The notes beneath the pieces are model-generated. The model made no database searches. It saw only the letters and a program-made list of their open reading frames with translations, and had not been told where the DNA came from. From positions 1-36,731 of the forward strand of contig CACZNC010000049.1 in assembly GCA_902782445.1 (NCBI GenBank): a DNA stretch of 36,731 bases. Reading direction: 5' to 3'. A program made the position numbers and the translations under genes. Each line of letters opens with the position of its first letter. The first letter of the stretch is position 1. Shown here piece after piece: positions 32,994 through 36,731 of this stretch. This stretch comes from an uncultured Ruminococcus sp. GTDB lineage: Bacteria > Bacillota > Clostridia > Oscillospirales > CAG-272.

Positions 32994-34478
32994 TCAGCCC
33001 TCCGTGTACTTCTTTACGATCTTCTCGATGGTCTTTGTGACGGCTTTCGCGTTCGATTCGCTGAATGAGGTGATGTTGCGGTTGTTGGAGTCGATGAAGT
33101 TCACGAATTCGTTGGAGAAAGCGCCGCCGAGGTCGGAGTTGTAATACCCGAGGTCGAAGATGAGGGCGGACTTGATGATGTCCAGCATCCCGGCGGACTC
33201 GTTGTCCCGGGAGGCCTTGCCTTGGAGGGTGACTTCGAAGTAGGCGGGGAGGACGGTGCGGGAACTGATCTTCGAAATGGCTTCGAGGATCGCGGAGGTG
33301 CGCTCGGGATCGGAAGCGGTGATCGGCACGACGAAGAGGTTGGTTCCCGCGTCCACGTTGGTGCAGTATTCGCTCTGCTCGTCGTATTTCGGCCAGGGGA
33401 CGATCCCGAAATCTGCGTCCATCGTGCGGAGCGTGATCACGTCCGTCATGTTCATATCCGTGAAGAGCGCGCGGCCCTCCTCGAAGATCCCGATGAACCC
33501 GGAGGAATAGGAGACGTCCGCCGTGTCCACGAAGGCAGCTTCGGAGTCGATCAGGGCGAAATACCGCTCGAATACGGAGACCGTCTTGTCGCTGTAGAAG
33601 GAGAGGACGGGCAGGTCGTTGTCGTCCTTCGACAGCACTCTGAGGCCGCTGGTGGCGAAGGCTTCCATCGGACCGACCCATTTCTGCGTCACGTAGCCGA
33701 GGCGGTCGTTGTCCTTGTCGACGGTGCCGTCCCCGTTGAGATCGGAGACCGAAGCCGTGACCTGTTCCTTCCAGTAATCGAAGGTCCAGCCGCCCTCGAG
33801 GACGGTTTCGTAAGGCGCAGCCAGCCCAAGATCCTTCGCCAGATTCTTGTTGAAGAGCATGACGTCGGCGGACCCGAGGGAATTGTAGCTCAGATCCCCC
33901 TCCATCACGAAGAGCTTCCCGGCGATGGAAAAGCTGTTCCGGGCGTCCTGACACCACCAGGGTTCGTCGAGGCGGACGCAGGGGAGATCGGTGTTCCAGT
34001 TCAGGCAGAGCTGCTGGTTGGCGTAGGAGAATGCCGCGCGTCCGTGGGGAATGACGAGATCGTAGGCGTCCTCGCCGGCCTTGATGGAGGTGACGGCGTC
34101 GGTCTCGTAGTTGTAGTTCGAGGATTCCTTCATCCCGATCTTCACGTTGAAGTGGTCCCCGACGGCGGCGTTCCGCTCGAAGATCGCGTCGTTGACGGCG
34201 TCCCCGTTCATCTCCGAGGCGTACATGTCGGCGATCCAGCGGTCGTTCGGGCGGATGAGCATCACGAACTCGTGCCCCTCGTAGTCGGCGGAGGGCAGTC
34301 CTTCCCACGGGTCGAAGACCTCTTCTTTTTCGGTTTCCGGGGCGGCTTCGGCGGAGGGGGAGGCATCCGGGATCTTCGCGTCCGGCTCCGCGTTCTCACC
34401 GGCGGAAGAGCAGGCCGCAAGCGGGAGCGTCAGGAGGGCGGCGAGGAGAAAACTCAGAAAACGGGCGTTCGGTTTCAT
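32994..34478 (-). CDS. Extracellular sugar-type ABC solute-binding lipoprotein
   Basis: A 494-residue solute-binding lipoprotein. The signal peptide ends in lipobox LAAC with lipidated Cys23, followed by a Ser/Glu/Pro-rich linker (about 24-55). The rest has the type of extracellular sugar-binding proteins (family 1-like), with RADYDLVIPH-like (DAYDLVIPHGRAAF), DMNMTDVITL and the late DADFGIVPWPKYD motif. A calcium-binding EF-hand-like loop, DLNGDGTVDKDNDRLG, lies at 246-261. It has its own promoter (34517-34545) and terminator, and no permease or ATPase genes adjoin, so it is an orphan binding protein probably using a shared importer. The ligand is unknown. Confidence 0.94.
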   Translation of the reverse strand: MKPNARFLSFLLAALLTLPLAACSSAGENAEPDAKIPDASPSAEAAPETEKEEVFDPWEGLPSADYEGHEFVMLIRPNDRWIADMYASEMNGDAVNDAIFERNAAVGDHFNVKIGMKESSNYNYETDAVTSIKAGEDAYDLVIPHGRAAFSYANQQLCLNWNTDLPCVRLDEPWWCQDARNSFSIAGKLFVMEGDLSYNSLGSADVMLFNKNLAKDLGLAAPYETVLEGGWTFDYWKEQVTASVSDLNGDGTVDKDNDRLGYVTQKWVGPMEAFATSGLRVLSKDDNDLPVLSFYSDKTVSVFERYFALIDSEAAFVDTADVSYSSGFIGIFEEGRALFTDMNMTDVITLRTMDADFGIVPWPKYDEQSEYCTNVDAGTNLFVVPITASDPERTSAILEAISKISSRTVLPAYFEVTLQGKASRDNESAGMLDIIKSALIFDLGYYNSDLGGAFSNEFVNFIDSNNRNITSFSESNAKAVTKTIEKIVKKYTEG

Positions 34479-34516
34479 AATGGTCCTTCCTTTCGCGGAC
34501 AGGATGTTCTGAAGCT

Positions 34517-34545
34517 ATTGTAGCATGAACCGGAGGCTTTTTCAA
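34517..34545 (-). promoter_or_regulatory. Promoter for the solute-binding protein gene
   Basis: On the minus strand, TTGAAA (34540-34545) and TACAAT (34517-34522) are 17 bp apart, about 40 nt before ATG 34478, which has AAAGGAAGG upstream. Confidence 0.82.
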
Positions 34546-34565
34546 TCGTTTCCGGGAAAAAAGGT

Positions 34566-34988
34566 TCAGCGGATCTTTCTGATCTCGAATCCGTCGGCGA
34601 TGTAGAAGCTGCACGCGCCCCGTTCGAGATCCAGCTTTTCGAAGAGCAGAAGATCGTCCGGCGAGGGGATGAGGGGCTCGTCCGGGTGGGAATGGGCGAT
34701 CAGGGTGCGGACCCGGCGGAGTCTCTTCCGGAAGAAGGGGAGCTTTTTCTCCTCCGGCGCATAGTAGGGGATCTCCACGCTCTCCCGTCCCTCGATCCCG
34801 AAGGGGTTGAGCAGGATCCACATGGCGAACACCGCGGCCTCGTCCTCCGAACGGCAGGGCTTTTTCCGCGGGAAGTCCTCCAGCACCGCCTGCCGCGTCA
34901 TTTCGAGGAAGAGCGCTTTCCGGTAGGCTTCCCGGGACATCTTCTGACTGCGCTTCGGATAGTCGCGGAAGGTCTCGAAGTTCTTCAT
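34566..34988 (-). CDS. JAMM/MPN-like protein, RadC-type HxHP...S..D motif
   Basis: A 140-residue protein. The C-terminal half has HSHPDEPLIPSPDDLLLFEKL (HSH 99-101, PSPDD 108-112), matching the JAMM/MPN metal motif HxHP...PS..D as in RadC (HNHPSG...PSxxD), followed by a FYIADGFEIRKI strand that resembles the RadC C-terminus. The upstream glutamate ligand is not certain (Glu72 or Glu47 are candidates). The N-terminal 55 residues are helical and basic, with no helix-hairpin-helix as in RadC. The start ATG 34988 has AAGGAGG upstream and overlaps the decarboxylase stop (ATGA). Role unknown; a metalloprotease-like or nucleic-acid function is possible. Confidence 0.72.
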   Translation of the reverse strand: MKNFETFRDYPKRSQKMSREAYRKALFLEMTRQAVLEDFPRKKPCRSEDEAAVFAMWILLNPFGIEGRESVEIPYYAPEEKKLPFFRKRLRRVRTLIAHSHPDEPLIPSPDDLLLFEKLDLERGACSFYIADGFEIRKIR

Positions 34989-36388
34989 TCCGCCTCCTTC
35001 ACGACCCGCAGGGAGCCGCCGAAGAGCCCCCGGGAGACGTGGACCGCGCATCCGGATTCGGAGAGCCGCCGTACTGCCTCGGGGAGATCCCCGCCGATCC
35101 TCTCGCCCGGGACGAGCAGGGGGATCCCCGGGGGGTAGGGGACGAGGAATTCCGCTCCGATCCGTCCCACAGCGTCTTCCAGCGGGACGGAGAGGGACTC
35201 TCCCTCCGCCGCCGTCCACATCTCCGTGACCTTTTCCCCCGGCGTGGGAACACGGAAAGCGGGGCCCTCCGATCGGGAGTCCGGCCGCGGGAGTTCCGAG
35301 AGAGCGCGGATCAGGGCGGAAGCGTGTTCGTCCGTCGTTCCCGCGGTGGTCATGAGCAGGACGTAATCCGGCGCGATCATCTCGGGCTCGATGTTCCGGG
35401 AGCGCAGAAAGGCCGCCAGTTCGCCCCCCGTCATGGGAGGACAGCGGAGCAGGAGCTTGCTCTCGTCGAATCCGAAAACGGCGGGGCCTTCCCTGTCACC
35501 GCCCGCGGTCCGGGGACGGAGGAGGAGATCCCCCGCGTTCTGCCGGATCCGCCCGACGACGCCGCGCCAGTGGGCAAACAGACCGGCGTCCCCCATCCGT
35601 CCGGCACAGGAGTCCGCCGAGGCCATGAGGGGATAGGAGGGGCTCGAAGTCTCGAAGATCTGCAGAGCCGCCGCGATCTCCTCCGTGTCGGCGAGGGATC
35701 CCCGGACAGAGAGGAGCGCGGTCCCGGTGAGGGCGGGGAGGGTCTTGTGCAGGCTCATGACGGTCACGTCCGCTCCGCAGGAAACGGGGGAGGGAATCCC
35801 GGGATCGAGGAATCCGAGGTGGGCTCCGTGGGCGGCGTCGACGAGCAGGGGGATCCCGCGCTCATGGCAGACGGCGGCGATGGACGCGATGTCGCTCACG
35901 ATCCCGTCGTAAGTCGGGGAGATGACGGCGACGGCCCGGATCTCCGGGTGCTCGTCCAGAGCGGCGCGGACGGATTCCGGGCTCACGTCGAGAGCGAATC
36001 CCAGGGGATGGAGGGGGGCAGGGAGCGTGAAGAGAGGAGCCCGGGCCAGCAGGGCGGCGTGATAGGCGGACCGGTGGGCGTTCCGGGCGAGGAGCAGAGG
36101 ACGTCCCCCTTTGCAGAGCGCGCGGACGGCGGCCAGCATCCCGACGGTGGATCCCCCCACGAGGAAGAAGGCCCGATCCGCTCCCCAGACCTTTGCCGCT
36201 CTCTCCATCGCATCCCGGAGAATGCCCTCCGGCGCGTGCAGATTGTCGAGACCGTCGATCTCTGTGAAGTCGATCCGGGCCGCGGAACCGAGCCCTTCGA
36301 AATCGTCCCGGCGCGCGTGTCCCGGCATGTGGAAGGGGATCCGGCCGTTCTCGGACAGCGCGAGCAGTTCTTCGTACAGTCCCGCCAT
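34985..36388 (-). CDS. Orn/Lys/Arg decarboxylase-like PLP enzyme
   Basis: A 467-residue member of the group III (fold type I) ornithine/lysine/arginine decarboxylase family, YaaO type, which makes polyamines or cadaverine/agmatine. IPFHMPGHAR and the FTEIDGLDNLHAPEG stretch are family signatures near the N-terminus; VDAAHGAHLGF holds the cofactor Asp/His, and MSLHKTLPALTG the PLP lysine. The C-terminal domain (about 380-467) carries PYPPGIPLLVPGERI. ATG 36388 was chosen for the AAAGGAG site; an upstream ATG at 36412 precedes that site. Substrate (Arg, Lys or Orn) cannot be decided. It is downstream of the tRNA-Gln gene and its terminator. Confidence 0.93.
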   Translation of the reverse strand: MAGLYEELLALSENGRIPFHMPGHARRDDFEGLGSAARIDFTEIDGLDNLHAPEGILRDAMERAAKVWGADRAFFLVGGSTVGMLAAVRALCKGGRPLLLARNAHRSAYHAALLARAPLFTLPAPLHPLGFALDVSPESVRAALDEHPEIRAVAVISPTYDGIVSDIASIAAVCHERGIPLLVDAAHGAHLGFLDPGIPSPVSCGADVTVMSLHKTLPALTGTALLSVRGSLADTEEIAAALQIFETSSPSYPLMASADSCAGRMGDAGLFAHWRGVVGRIRQNAGDLLLRPRTAGGDREGPAVFGFDESKLLLRCPPMTGGELAAFLRSRNIEPEMIAPDYVLLMTTAGTTDEHASALIRALSELPRPDSRSEGPAFRVPTPGEKVTEMWTAAEGESLSVPLEDAVGRIGAEFLVPYPPGIPLLVPGERIGGDLPEAVRRLSESGCAVHVSRGLFGGSLRVVKEAE

Positions 36389-36423
36389 GAGACCTCTCCT
36401 TTCCCGAATCATCCGAAAGAATC

Positions 36424-36450
36424 AAAAAAGGCAGATCTTTCGAATCTGCC
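36424..36450 (-). terminator. Intrinsic terminator of tRNA-Gln
   Basis: On the minus strand a perfect 7-bp stem, GGCAGAT (36444-36450) with ATCTGCC (36430-36436), is followed by TTTTTTG. It begins 3 nt after the tRNA 3' end. Confidence 0.85.
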
Positions 36451-36453
36451 TCA

Positions 36454-36524
36454 CACCGGTACAGGGATTCGAACCCCGACATACAGAGTCAGAGTCTGCT
36501 GTGCTACCTTTACACAATACCGGT
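36454..36524 (-). tRNA. tRNA-Gln (anticodon CTG)
   Basis: A 71-nt cloverleaf on the minus strand. The acceptor stem ACCGGTA pairs with TACCGGT, with discriminator G; the D arm is GTG/CAC; the anticodon stem-loop is GCAGA-CTCTGAC-TCTGT, with anticodon CTG reading CAG codons for glutamine; and the T arm is CGGGG-TTCGAAT-CCCTG. The CCA end is not encoded. It has a consensus promoter (36569-36597) and its own terminator. Confidence 0.93.
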
Positions 36525-36568
36525 ATTGGATCGAGGAGAACGGACCGTTCGCCTGCCGACCGGGGGAT

Positions 36569-36597
36569 ATTATAACAGATTCCCGGTCCGATGTCAA
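36569..36597 (-). promoter_or_regulatory. Perfect consensus promoter for tRNA-Gln
   Basis: On the minus strand, TTGACA (36592-36597) and TATAAT (36569-36574) are 17 bp apart, about 45 nt before the tRNA 5' end at 36524. Confidence 0.92.
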
Positions 36598-36634
36598 GGG
36601 CTTTTCGAAAAAACCTGAAACTTTTTCACCCATA

Positions 36635-36722
36635 GTGAATTCCCAAAGTAAATTCCACAGTGGAATTTGAGGTGGAATTTACCGTGGGAAGGAAAAAGGG
36701 GTAGAATTTAGTCTGGGAAAGG
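36635..36722. repeat. Iterated GTGGAATTT motif at the window edge
   Basis: The sequence holds a cluster of GTGGAATTT-type units: AAATTCCAC (36650-36658) and GTGGAATTT (36660-36668) form a 9-bp palindrome with a single centre base; further direct copies are GTGGAATTT (36672-36680) and GTAGAATTT (36701-36709). Three copies are extended by TGGGAA after a 3-5 nt gap (on the minus strand around 36640-36658 and on the plus strand near 36672-36690 and 36701-36718). No gene overlaps. The array probably continues beyond the window. Confidence 0.6.
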
Positions 36723-36731
36723 AGGCCCGGA

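Noticed and set aside
36635..36731. Start of a CRISPR array
   Set aside because: The units are only 9-19 bp, appear in both orientations and have irregular spacing; no cas genes are in the window.

Overview
The window looks like a chromosomal segment of an uncultured, high-GC, spore-former-type Firmicute (class Clostridia; gut or rumen lineages such as Oscillospirales or Christensenellales are plausible). The reasons are a GerW/YtfJ sporulation gene beside a DUF2953 gene, the lon-engB and scpA-scpB pairs, a DacF-type carboxypeptidase, RqcH, a YaaO-type decarboxylase, strong GGAGG ribosome binding sites and consensus sigma-A promoters with 17-bp spacers. The taxonomy is inference; no rRNA is present.

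Layout. (1) Positions 152-11571, minus strand: a long housekeeping run, in transcription order lon, engB, lysA, an M50 protease, scpA, scpB, a DUF2953 gene, gerW, dacF, an rsuA/rluB-type pseudouridine synthase, a GNAT-like gene and a glycerate kinase, ending at a strong hairpin near position 100. (2) 11819-16022, plus strand: a membrane-anchored protein of unknown function, a GNAT acetyltransferase, rqcH, and a HAD protein resembling eukaryotic-type phosphomannomutase. (3) 16266-19718, minus strand: a two-gene unit with its own perfect promoter, encoding a large TIM-barrel/GATase-like putative glycosidase and a 412-residue protein I do not recognise. (4) 19824-21481, minus: a DUF1700/DUF4097 pair. 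(5) 21637-24170, minus: alpha/beta hydrolase, APH-type kinase and zinc phospholipase C-like protein. (6) 24357-32553, plus: a tightly coupled seven-gene carbohydrate operon behind a consensus promoter: surface-tethered CBM9/F5-8C sugar-binding protein, GH3 glycosidase, xylulokinase, APH-like kinase, small membrane protein, ThuA-like protein and Gfo/Idh/MocA dehydrogenase. (7) 32554-32993: a non-coding, hairpin-rich stretch. (8) 32994-36524, minus: a sugar-type ABC solute-binding lipoprotein, a JAMM-motif protein coupled to an Orn/Lys/Arg decarboxylase, and tRNA-Gln(CTG). The window ends in a short iterated GTGGAATTT repeat region.

How it fits together. Regions 3, 6 and 8 suggest use of plant-type glycosides or xylo-oligosaccharides: capture at the cell surface, import (only a binding protein is visible), cytoplasmic hydrolysis by GH3, xylulose phosphorylation, and oxidation or rearrangement of unusual sugars by Idh/ThuA proteins. 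No xylose isomerase, permease or sugar regulator lies in the window. The least explained parts are the 412-residue protein, the structured non-coding stretch at 32.6-32.9 kb, a degenerate dispersed sequence seen at both 0.05 and 16.1 kb, and the repeat at the right edge.
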